44,138 nt of DNA, from positions 1-44,138 of the forward strand of contig WHTZ01000053.1 in the NCBI GenBank assembly GCA_009377495.1. The letters run 5' to 3'. Source of the DNA: Luteitalea sp. Lineage in GTDB: Bacteria; Acidobacteriota; Vicinamibacteria; Vicinamibacterales; Vicinamibacteraceae. The translations under genes and the position numbers were made by a program. The notes beneath the pieces were generated by a model. The model searched no databases, was not told where the DNA came from, and saw only the letters and a program-made list of their open reading frames with translations. Below, in pieces: positions 23,943 through 30,873 of the stretch. How positions within the stretch are numbered: the stretch's first letter is position 1; each line of letters starts with the position of its first letter.

Positions 23943-25018
23943 TCGAGGCCGAGTTCCGTCTTTGAGCTGTTGATATTGCTGTTCGATGGCCAGCGTTGAT
24001 GCGCGAAGCGCACGATCTGCGCCAGCGACGCGGTCGGCGGCAGGTTCACGAAGTAGAACCGGGTTTTGGCCTTGGGCCCGACATCCCGCTCGGCCAGCAG
24101 CCAGATTTCTGGGGCGAGTCGCGGATGCCGGTAGTCGAGGGCCGGGGTCACGCGGATCGCGGCGCAGTCCGCGGTGCACGGGCGCCCGCCGGGGCGATTG
24201 CGCCAGCGCCCCGTGCGCCAGCGCGGCCGGGCCGCCGCCAGCAGGTCGCTGATCGGGCGGGCGCTCACGCCCGCGGCGAGGTGCCGCTTGTGCGGCCCCG
24301 GTGTGGCGCGGGGCGCTTGGAGCGGCGGCGTCCCCAGAAACGCGGTCAGATGCGACGAGACCCCGACGGCGTCCGGCAGGCGTAAGCGATGCAGCAGGCC
24401 GCGAAACATGCGGTTGTCGCCAAATTCGGCATCGGCCAACCCCCCGGTCACCACGAACCCACTCGCGCGCACGTGCCGGAGCAGGGTCAGCGCGAGGCGC
24501 CCCTTTTGTTGGAAGACCACCGTGGCGGGGATGCGGGCGCGGGCCCGCGCCGCCTCGGTGACCCACGCTTGGGGCAAATACAAGGCGGCGCCGAGCAGAT
24601 ACGCGCGGGCCCCCGTCCACAACGCGGCGGTCACGGCGACTTGGCAGGTCGCGATCTGGCGCTGCAGCCCGCTGTACTGCTGCGCCACCCCGACCGACTG
24701 CTGGCCCTGCTGAGGAACGCTCGTCGCATCGAAGATCAGCAGCCCCTCGCGTTCCGGGAGCACCGCGCGCAGGCGGCGCCACACACCGTCCGCGCTCCAC
24801 GGCGCATGGGTGATGACGTGCTGAAACGCCTGGTACGAGCCCGGCTCGGTGACGCGCGCCAACATCGCTTCCATCGACTTGCGCGGGCTGTCACTGAGCA
24901 ACCCTTGCACGTACCGGCGCAGCGCGAGCTCTTGGGCCCGATGGCCGAAGCACGGCTTGAAGGCTTCGAGCCACGTCATCAGTCGTCGCAACTGAGAGAC
25001 CGCGCGGCGATCGCTCAC
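23721..25018 (-). pseudogene. IS701-family transposase with three frameshifts
   Basis: DDE transposase of the IS701/IS4 superfamily, intact size about 432 residues. The first 320 residues read cleanly: LRRYVQGLLSDSPRKSMEAM, EGLLIFDATSVPQQGQQSVG (first Asp), LADAEFGDNRMF (second Asp). Then three single-base indels follow. A lost base near 23988-23991 turns RWPIEQQYQQLKD into RWPSNSNINSSK. A gained base near 23956 restores ELGLDHFEGR and WHHHVVLTALTDNFLQ. A lost base in the G run at 23828-23831 shifts out IVQEIFTAYLFAQRPHYLKR, which ends VQLRI at 23721. The R-x3-E-x6-K signature holding the catalytic Glu falls in the first shifted segment, so the product should be inactive. GTG start at 25018 or ATG at 24979. 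Confidence 0.85.
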
Positions 25019-25089
25019 TGCGCAGCAACGTAGCAGAAGTGCAAAAAAAGTACAAGTATTTGGATCTTTTAATTTCTAGAACGAATCAT

Positions 25090-25120
25090 CGGATCTGACA
25101 AAGTAGTGTCGAAACGAGTG
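25090..25120. repeat. Right terminal inverted repeat of the IS
   Basis: Complement of 23699-23729. An A/T-rich stretch (25030-25085), unlike the surrounding sequence, lies between it and the transposase start and may hold the transposase promoter. Confidence 0.85.
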
Positions 25121-25438
25121 CGGCACAGGACGTGTGCCACTCTGTCGGGGCGCGCGAGTCTGGAGTGGACCACACCCGTCGTTCGACCACGAGTGCCTCA
25201 CCGTGAGGGCGCACGAGCCTGGGCCCGCGCCTGCCCGGCCGCTGTCCCGTCCTGTTGCGACACCGGACGGGCCGCCCGCGCGGGTGATCGCGGTGCGGTG
25301 GCCGGCGGGTGCTCACGGTCGAGTACCGCAGGGGAATGACCTCCCTTCCCTGCTTCGAATCGACCGTGGTGACATCGCGGTCTCCTCTCTGCGCCGTCGT
25401 GGCGTACTTACGCCACCGTAATTCTGAAACGCAGTACT
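25121..25438. other. Gap with no recognisable gene
   Basis: Frames here give only low-complexity Arg/Pro/Ala-rich translations without family resemblance. It may hold the displaced 3' flank of the HNH gene, but I see no continuation of that protein. Confidence 0.4.
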
Positions 25439-26062
25439 TTAAGTTGTTCCGTAGAGTCGATCACCGAAGTCACCCAGCCCAGGGACGATGAATTTGTGCG
25501 CGTTGAGACCTTCGTCGATGACCGGGGTGTAGATGTGCGCGTGCGGGTGGCGCGCCTCTACGAGCGCGATGCCCTCCGGCGCTGAAACGATGCAGAGGAG
25601 TCGAAGGTTTCGAGCCCCGGTTTGGGTGAGGAGGTCGAGCGCGGCGATGGCGCTGCCACCCGTGGCGAGCATGGGATCGACGAGGAGAACGACGCTGTCG
25701 GTGAGGTTGCCCGGAAATTTGGCGTAATACTGCGAGGCGACCGCCGTGTGCTCATCACGCTGCAGACCGATATGACCCACGCGCGCGTCTGGCAGAATCT
25801 CCAGCACCGCTTCCACCATTCCAAGACCAGCGCGCAGCACCGGGACGACGACCACATCGGTGCTGACGCGGTGCCCCTGCGCTGGGCCGAGCGGCGTCGT
25901 GACCGTCACGGCACGAGAGGGTAAGTCGCGCGTGGCCTCCGCGGCGAGCAGGAGGCTGATGCGGCGTGCCATCTGTCGAAACACGTCGGGACGTGTCGTG
26001 GTGTCGCGCAACGCACACAGAACGTCGTGAACGACCGGATGTTCGATCAGGTGCACGGCCAC
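25439..26062 (-). CDS. upp: Uracil phosphoribosyltransferase
   Basis: 207-residue cytosolic enzyme making UMP from uracil and PRPP in pyrimidine salvage. Family landmarks run in order: HLIEHPVVHDVLCALRD at the N-terminus, VVVPVLRAGLGMVEAVLEIL (uracil/PRPP region), HIGLQRDEHT, the PRPP loop VVLLVDPMLATGGSAIAALD, and the C-terminal YTPVIDEGLNAHKFIVPGLG uracil-binding segment. Full length for the family. GTG start; a second GTG two codons on is possible. Faces away from the amidohydrolase, with a repeat between them. Confidence 0.96.
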   Translation of the reverse strand: MAVHLIEHPVVHDVLCALRDTTTRPDVFRQMARRISLLLAAEATRDLPSRAVTVTTPLGPAQGHRVSTDVVVVPVLRAGLGMVEAVLEILPDARVGHIGLQRDEHTAVASQYYAKFPGNLTDSVVLLVDPMLATGGSAIAALDLLTQTGARNLRLLCIVSAPEGIALVEARHPHAHIYTPVIDEGLNAHKFIVPGLGDFGDRLYGTT

Positions 26063-26115
26063 GCGGAGGCACTATAGCAGAATCAGGTGGACGCAGATAG
26101 AAGATGGACACGAGA

Positions 26116-26174
26116 CGTAGGGCGCCCCTTCATAGGGCGCCTGCGCACGGCGCGGCTAAAGCCGCGCCCTATAC
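26116..26174. repeat. Palindromic intergenic repeat, GTAGGGCGCC variant
   Basis: GTAGGGCGCCCCTTCATAGG followed by GGCGCGGCTAAAGCCGCGCC (26149-26168, a perfect 9-bp palindrome) and CTATAC. Same AGGGCG...TAAAG...CGCCCT plan as the other blocks. It lies between two divergently transcribed genes (upp and the amidohydrolase). Confidence 0.7.
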
Positions 26175-26264
26175 CTTGCACATCCGTCTTCATCTGTCGA
26201 TCAAGAACGCACGGGTGCGCTCCGACATGCGGTGCGGAGATCGCTTCCGCATTAGTATGGGCAC

Positions 26265-27692
26265 ATGCTGCCGCGATCTCTTTCTCTTGTGTTACCCACG
26301 ACGTTGGCGCTGCTGCTCAGCGTTGTCCTCATGCAGACACCGATTCCGCGCGCCCAGACCGACCGTCGCAGTGCTTCGCTCATCGTCAGCGGCGGGACGG
26401 TTGTGACGATGGATGAGAGGAACCGCGTGCTGGCGCCCGGGGCGGTCGCGATCGACAACGGCGCGATCGTGGCCGTGGACACGCCCGCGCGTATCGACGC
26501 GGTGTTCCGCGCGGAGACGCGCGTCGATGCCAGCGATCAGATCATTGTGCCGGGTCTTGTCAACACACACACCCACGCCCCAATGGTGCTCTTCCGCGGT
26601 CTGGCCGACGACCTGGTGCTGATGGACTGGCTACAGAAGTACATCTTCCCGGCCGAGGCCAAAGCCGTCTCGCCAGAGCTCGTCCGGATCGGCACGGAGC
26701 TCGCCGCGCTCGAGATGATCGAGTCTGGCACCACGACGTTTGCCGACATGTACTACTTCGAAGAAGAGATAGCGGCGACAGCCAAGCGGGCGGGCCTCCG
26801 CGCCGTGCTCGGTCAAACAATCATCGGGTTTCCAGCACCGGACGCGCCAACCGCGCAAGCGGCGTTGGCGCGGGCCGAGCGCTTCGTGAACGAGTGGAAG
26901 CGCGATGCGGTCATCACACCGGCGGTCGCCCCGCACGCGTTGTACACGAACGAGCGGGCGACGCTCACGGCCGCACGCGATCTCGCGCGGAAACATCACG
27001 TGCCGTTGCTCATCCACATGGCTGAAGCGGAAGCCGAGGTCGAGACCGCACGCGAAAAGTATCAGGCGACGCCTGTCGGCTATCTTGCGTCGATCGGCTT
27101 CCTGGGTCCCAACGTGCTGGCGGCACACTGCATTTGGCTCACAGACGAGGATATCCGGACGGTGGCCGCCGCTGACGTCGGATGCGCGCACAATCCCGAG
27201 AGCAACATGAAGCTCGCGAGCGGCATTGCGCCCGTGCCCAAAATGCTGGATGAAGGCGTGCTCGTCGGTCTCGGGACCGATGGAGCCGCGAGCAATAACG
27301 ACCTCGACATGTTCGAAGCCATGCGCCAGGCTGCGTTTCTGCACAAAAGCGCCACACGCGATCCAGAGGTCATCCCAGCGCGCGTCGCGCTGGAGATGGC
27401 GACCCTTGGTGGCGCCCGCGCGCTCCACATGGCAGATCGCATTGGATCACTCGAGCCAGGAAAGCGCGCAGACCTGATCGCGGTGTCGACGGCCTCGGCG
27501 CGTGCGACCCCGCTCTACGATCCGGTTTCACACCTCGTTTATGCGGCCAAGGGCACAGACGTACGCCTGACCATCGTCGACGGCCGGGTGCTCATGCGCG
27601 ATGGGGAGGTGGTGACGCTGGACGAGGCCCAGGTGCTGTCCGCGGCGCGCCGGATGGCGCAGAAGGTCCGGGAAGTGACAAGGGCCCAATGA
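26265..27692 (+). CDS. Amidohydrolase, SAH/MTA deaminase-like, with export signal
   Basis: 475-residue metal-dependent deaminase of the amidohydrolase superfamily, closest in motifs to S-adenosylhomocysteine/5'-methylthioadenosine deaminases. Metal and catalytic residues: NTHTHAPMVLFRGLADDL (HxH, about 102-104), APHALYT, LLIHMAEAEAE (Glu with metal His), AHCIWLTDED and GLGTDGAASNNDLDMFEA (Asp). The C-terminus has the usual composite beta-sandwich ending (GRVLMRDGEVVTLDEA). The first 31 residues (RSLSLVLPTTLALLLSVVLM, then PIPRAQ) look like a cleavable signal peptide, which is unusual for a nucleoside deaminase and suggests periplasmic action. ATG start with only a weak ribosome site (GTATGGGCAC). 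Confidence 0.87.
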   Translation: MLPRSLSLVLPTTLALLLSVVLMQTPIPRAQTDRRSASLIVSGGTVVTMDERNRVLAPGAVAIDNGAIVAVDTPARIDAVFRAETRVDASDQIIVPGLVNTHTHAPMVLFRGLADDLVLMDWLQKYIFPAEAKAVSPELVRIGTELAALEMIESGTTTFADMYYFEEEIAATAKRAGLRAVLGQTIIGFPAPDAPTAQAALARAERFVNEWKRDAVITPAVAPHALYTNERATLTAARDLARKHHVPLLIHMAEAEAEVETAREKYQATPVGYLASIGFLGPNVLAAHCIWLTDEDIRTVAAADVGCAHNPESNMKLASGIAPVPKMLDEGVLVGLGTDGAASNNDLDMFEAMRQAAFLHKSATRDPEVIPARVALEMATLGGARALHMADRIGSLEPGKRADLIAVSTASARATPLYDPVSHLVYAAKGTDVRLTIVDGRVLMRDGEVVTLDEAQVLSAARRMAQKVREVTRAQ

Positions 27693-27721
27693 CAGACATT
27701 GTCGGCCCGACGTTTCCTCTT

Positions 27722-27802
27722 CTACGCCCGACCTAAGGACTCGTCTGGAAATAAGTGTGCCATTCACTTATTTCCAGACGAATCCCAAAGGTCGGGCCTA
27801 CG
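27722..27802. repeat. Long palindrome with 17-bp perfect core (REP-like), convergent intergenic
   Basis: The core TCGTCTGGAAATAAGTG (27741-27757) and its perfect complement (27765-27781) enclose a 7-base loop TGCCATT. Outer arms CTACGCCCGACCT and AGGTCGGGCCTACG extend the stem with a few mismatches to about 80 bases. The right edge covers the last codons and stop of hpt. It could serve as a two-way terminator between convergent genes. The AAATAAGTG...GGCAC type of sequence recalls RAYT-associated REPs (inference). Confidence 0.8.
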
Positions 27803-28334
27803 GTACCTCGTCCAGCGCCGCGATGTATGGCAAGTTCCGGAACCGCTGGTCGAAGTCGAGGCCGTAGCCGACAACGAACCGATCCTCGATTTCGAAGCCG
27901 ATATACTCGACCTTCACATCGACCGTGCGGCGGGAGGGCTTGCTGAGCAGGCACGCCGTGCGGAGAGAACGCGGCGTGCGGGCGCGCAGGATGTCCTGCA
28001 GATACATGAGCGTGAGGCCGGTGTCAACGATATCCTCGATGATGATGACGTCGCGACCCGAAATGGGAGTGTCGAGATCCTTGAGCAGCTTGACCTCGCC
28101 CGAGGAGCTCGTGCTCTGGCCGTAGCTCGAGAGCGCAATGAAGTCGAGTGTGAGCGGGCGCGTCATGGTGCGGACGAGATCGGTCAGAAACATCACACCG
28201 CCCTTCAACACGCAGACCAAGTGCAGGTGATCGACGTGCGCGTAGTCCTGCTCGATTTGAGCGGCCATGCCTTCGATGCGTTGCCGGATCCGGTCGGCCG
28301 AGAGCAGAATGGTTGTTGCGGTGGGCGAAGGCAT
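27798..28334 (-). CDS. hpt: Hypoxanthine phosphoribosyltransferase
   Basis: 178-residue purine-salvage enzyme joining hypoxanthine or guanine to PRPP. Motifs: HLVCVLKGGVMFLTDLVRTM (loop I), SSYGQSTSSSGEVKLLKDLD (mobile loop), the PRPP-binding VIIIEDIVDTGLTLMYLQDI, and VEYIGFEIEDRFVVGYGLDF (base-binding, with the GYGLD signature). Standard length. The stop codon lies in the flanking palindrome. Divergent from rpiB, 46 bases between starts. Confidence 0.96.
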   Translation of the reverse strand: MPSPTATTILLSADRIRQRIEGMAAQIEQDYAHVDHLHLVCVLKGGVMFLTDLVRTMTRPLTLDFIALSSYGQSTSSSGEVKLLKDLDTPISGRDVIIIEDIVDTGLTLMYLQDILRARTPRSLRTACLLSKPSRRTVDVKVEYIGFEIEDRFVVGYGLDFDQRFRNLPYIAALDEVP

Positions 28335-28380
28335 GACTGTCGTGGCGGAAGGTCGTATCAGTAGGGGACCCTAGCACAGA

Positions 28381-29013
28381 ATGAAGCGGTTCGCGATCAT
28401 CACCGAGGCTGACGCACGGATGCTGCAGATCGGCAGCACCGTGGAGCTCGAGCCGGGCGGACATATTACCCCCCTTGCGCACGATACGCTTCGCGCGCGC
28501 CGTGTCACGATCGTCTCGGCTGATGCGTGCGTGGATGCGGCAGGGCTGGTCGTACCGGCCGCGGAGATGCGCTCACTGGTCGTGGCCAGCGACCACACCG
28601 GTGTCGAGCTGCGGGCGCGGCTCATTCGCTACCTGCGAGGTCGCGGGCTGAACGTGCGCGAGGCGGGTGCCGAGTCGCGTGAGCCGGTGGACTATCCTGA
28701 TGTCGCGGCGGTCGTGGGTCTGGCGGTGGCACGTGGTGAGGTGGATGGCGGCATCGTGATAGATGGAGCAGGCCTCGGCTCGGCGATTGCGGCCAACAAG
28801 ATTGCAGGTGTGCGCGCGGCAGCCTGTCACACGGCGACGCTGGCGCGTTATGCGCGCGAGCACAATGGTGCCAATGTGCTCGCCCTCGGTGCGATGCTCC
28901 TCACTGCGGAGGAAGCCGAGACCATCGTCGACGCATGGCTCGCCGCGCGGTTGACCGAGTCGCGCTACATGCGTCGCCTCGGTAAGATCCATGCGCTCGA
29001 GCGTCGAGGGTAA
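28381..29013 (+). CDS. rpiB: RpiB/LacA-family sugar-phosphate isomerase with N-terminal extension
   Basis: 210 residues; interconverts ribose-5-P and ribulose-5-P or a related pair. The isomerase core starts at about residue 65 (LVVASDHTGVELRARLIRYL). It continues DGAGLGSAIAANKIAGVRAA and YAREHNGANVLALGAMLLTA, with the family His and Arg residues. The catalytic Cys usual in E. coli-type RpiB (CGTGIG) is Asp here (DGAGLG). Residues 1-60 (ITEADARMLQIGSTVELEPG, then HITPLAHDTLRARRVTIVSA) are an extra module resembling the TPxAxDxLxxRxIxV N-terminal segments of some microcompartment-linked enzymes such as EutT. The next gene is deoC, suggesting joint use in deoxyribose/ribose phosphate metabolism. 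Confidence 0.88.
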   Translation: MKRFAIITEADARMLQIGSTVELEPGGHITPLAHDTLRARRVTIVSADACVDAAGLVVPAAEMRSLVVASDHTGVELRARLIRYLRGRGLNVREAGAESREPVDYPDVAAVVGLAVARGEVDGGIVIDGAGLGSAIAANKIAGVRAAACHTATLARYAREHNGANVLALGAMLLTAEEAETIVDAWLAARLTESRYMRRLGKIHALERRG

Positions 29014-29019
29014 CAACAG

Positions 29020-29100
29020 GTAGGGCGCGGCTTCCGCCTTCGCATAAAGCTTCGGCGGACAAGTCCGCCGTAGCCTTGGCGGAGGCGGTTAGCCGCGCCG
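29020..29100. repeat. Palindromic intergenic repeat between rpiB and deoC
   Basis: GTAGGGCGCGGCTTCCGCCT through GCTTCGGCGGACAAGTCCGC to TTGGCGGAGGCGGTTAGCCG and CGCC. The centre GGCGGACAAGTCCGCC is a clean palindrome and the ends pair (GGCGCGGCT/AGCCGCGCC type). It takes up nearly the whole 96-base gap and ends 9 bases before the deoC ATG. Confidence 0.8.
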
Positions 29101-29109
29101 TCAGCAGCG

Positions 29110-29988
29110 ATGCAAGGCGATATCCAGCGACTCATCGAGATTGTCACGGAAGAGGTGCTGCAAGCCACGGGACCGGCGGCCGCGCCGGAGCGCTGTGGGT
29201 GCCACGCCGTGCTCTACGAGTGCTGCCCGGATCGGCTCCGCGGCGTTCTCGACGCGGGTGCCACACGGCTGGGCCTGCGTGCGTCGGGTGGGACGACCCG
29301 CGACGTGGCCGCGCTCATCGACCACACATTGCTCAAGCCTGACGCGACCCGCGGGGAGATCGAGACGCACTGCCGGGAGGCCATCGAGCATCGCTTCGCC
29401 ACGGTCTGTCTCAACCCGTGCTGGGTGGCGCTCGCCGCCCGTGTGCTGCGGCCAGAGCACGTCGGCGTTTGCACGGTCGTCGGGTTCCCGTTGGGCGCGA
29501 CGGACACCGACGTCAAGTACTACGAGACGCGCCGCGTGATCTTCGACGGTGCCACGGAGGTCGACATGGTCATCAACATCGGGGCGCTCAAATCCGGTGA
29601 CTTGCGGACCGTGGAACGGGACATCGAAGCCGTGACGGGTCCGTGTCGCGACTGCGGGGTGACGAGCAAGGTCATTATCGAGGCGGCGCTGCTCACCGAT
29701 GAGGAGAAAGTCACCGTGTGCACGGTGGCAAAGGCAGCAGGCGCAGACTTCGTGAAGACGTCCACAGGGTTTTCCAGGGGTGGTGCCACGGTCGCTGATG
29801 TCGCCCTGATGCGGCGCGTAGTCGGCGCAGGGATGGGTGTCAAAGCGGCGGGTGGCGTGCGGGATCTGAGCAGCCTTCGCGAGATGGTCGAGGCGGGTGC
29901 CACCCGGATTGGCGCCAGCGCCGGCGTGCGCATCCTCCAGGAAGCGCGCGGTGATCCCGAGCCCGCTGCCGCTCCCAGTTCGTACTAA
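29110..29988 (+). CDS. deoC: Deoxyribose-phosphate aldolase with encapsulation-peptide-like N-terminus
   Basis: 292 residues; cleaves 2-deoxyribose-5-P to glyceraldehyde-3-P and acetaldehyde. Class I aldolase core from about residue 65: LIDHTLLKPDATRGEIETHC, VVGFPLGATDTDVKYYETRR, the Schiff-base Lys in GADFVKTSTGFSRGGATVAD and the proton-relay Lys in VKAAGGVRDLSS. The first 62 residues are additional: an amphipathic helix (DIQRLIEIVTEEVLQATG), a linker and a Cys-rich part (CGCHAVLYECCPDRLRG). Helix plus linker is the form of bacterial microcompartment encapsulation peptides. No shell gene is in the window. No ribosome site is visible because the repeat abuts the start; the ATG at 29110 is the only candidate that keeps the helix. 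Confidence 0.92.
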   Translation: MQGDIQRLIEIVTEEVLQATGPAAAPERCGCHAVLYECCPDRLRGVLDAGATRLGLRASGGTTRDVAALIDHTLLKPDATRGEIETHCREAIEHRFATVCLNPCWVALAARVLRPEHVGVCTVVGFPLGATDTDVKYYETRRVIFDGATEVDMVINIGALKSGDLRTVERDIEAVTGPCRDCGVTSKVIIEAALLTDEEKVTVCTVAKAAGADFVKTSTGFSRGGATVADVALMRRVVGAGMGVKAAGGVRDLSSLREMVEAGATRIGASAGVRILQEARGDPEPAAAPSSY

Positions 29989-29990
29989 GA

Positions 29991-30028
29991 GCGTCCCGGG
30001 CTGTCCCCGTTTTACAGGCCGGGGACGC
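29991..30028. terminator. Palindrome between convergent deoC and hemQ, probable two-way terminator
   Basis: GCGTCCCGGGCTGT (29991-30004) pairs with ACAGGCCGGGGACGC (30014-30028) around CCCCGTTTT. It contains the 15-mer shared with the palindrome at 915-970. The right arm covers the hemQ stop and last codons. Confidence 0.5.
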
Positions 30029-30839
30029 GGCCGTCCAGGAAAGCGCTCAGCTCTTCGGGGGCAAACTGCAGTCCCACATAAAACGCGCCGAACTCCCCGT
30101 AGTCGGCGCTCGCTTCGTCAAAGCGCATCTCGTAGACCAGCCGCTTGAAGACGAGCGGATCATCGGCGAACAGGTCCACACCCCACTCCCAATCGTCGAA
30201 GCCAATGGAGCCGGAGATGATCTGCACGACCTGACCGGCATAGCGACGCCCAATCGCGCCATGTTCCCGCATCATCATCGCCCGCCGCGTGAACGGGGTC
30301 GCATACCAGTTCTTGTGCTCGCCGCGCCGTTTGCTCATGGGGTAGAAGCAGACGTAGCGCCGCCGCGGCAGCTCAGGCATCAGGCGGCTCGCCACGCGCG
30401 GCTGTTGCTCGGCCATCTCAGCCGCGAACGCTTGGTCGTACTCGGGAGATTCCGGTTCCAACCCGCGCGCGGTCAGTTGCTCGTGAAGCTTGGCCGTCAT
30501 CTCGTACATGCCAAGCTCCACGACCGACACATACGACGTCGTGGCCACGAGGAAGCGTGCAAGCTGGAGTCGCGCCACCGTGAGCTGAACCTCGAGTAGC
30601 GACTCGAGCGACCGACGGCAGTGGAGCAACATCAGATCGCCCTTGTGGCCGAGCAGTGCGGCTGCGGCCGTGTGTCCATCGTTGCTGGCCTTGAGCGCCT
30701 GCAAACACGCCACCGCCTCCTCGGCAGCCGCTTGGCGCGCATCGCCTGCGGCTGCCAACCACGCCGGCCAGTCGAGTCGAAACATCTGATGGAGAACGCT
30801 CCAGCCTTCGAGCGTGGCGGGGACGGTTGGGTGCGGCAT
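30012..30839 (-). CDS. hemQ: Coproheme decarboxylase HemQ (chlorite dismutase family)
   Basis: 275-residue cytosolic enzyme that removes two carboxyls from coproheme III to give haem b, the last step of the coproporphyrin-dependent pathway. The ferredoxin-like duplicated fold is visible. The coproheme-side motif YVCFYPMSKRRGEHKNWYAT carries the tyrosine and basic residues. MMREHGAIGRRYAGQVVQII has the proximal His, and FDDWEWGVDLFADDPLVFKR plus EMRFDEASADYGEFGAFYVG complete the signature. Lengths of 240-275 are normal. ATG start with GGGGAG upstream. Last gene of a minus-strand run. Confidence 0.92.
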   Translation of the reverse strand: MPHPTVPATLEGWSVLHQMFRLDWPAWLAAAGDARQAAAEEAVACLQALKASNDGHTAAAALLGHKGDLMLLHCRRSLESLLEVQLTVARLQLARFLVATTSYVSVVELGMYEMTAKLHEQLTARGLEPESPEYDQAFAAEMAEQQPRVASRLMPELPRRRYVCFYPMSKRRGEHKNWYATPFTRRAMMMREHGAIGRRYAGQVVQIISGSIGFDDWEWGVDLFADDPLVFKRLVYEMRFDEASADYGEFGAFYVGLQFAPEELSAFLDGRVPGL

Positions 30840-30873
30840 GGGTGATTGCTCCCCTGGAGGGCTTAGCCCTGGC

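Larger units (their letters stand above)
23699..25120 (-). mobile_element. IS701-like insertion sequence, decayed
   Basis: About 1.42 kb element bounded by 30-base inverted ends that differ at one position (T/C): ACTCGTTTCGACACTACTTT continuing to GATCCG on the left (23700-23729), and its complement on the right (25090-25119). It encodes one DDE transposase on the minus strand. I find no clear target duplication in the four bases on either side (CTGC and CGGC), which suggests age or flank changes. It is inserted at the 3' end of the HNH gene. Confidence 0.85.

Noticed and set aside
23695..25124. Target-site duplication around the IS element
   Set aside because: The flanking four-base words differ (CTGC and CGGC) for every boundary choice near the inverted ends.
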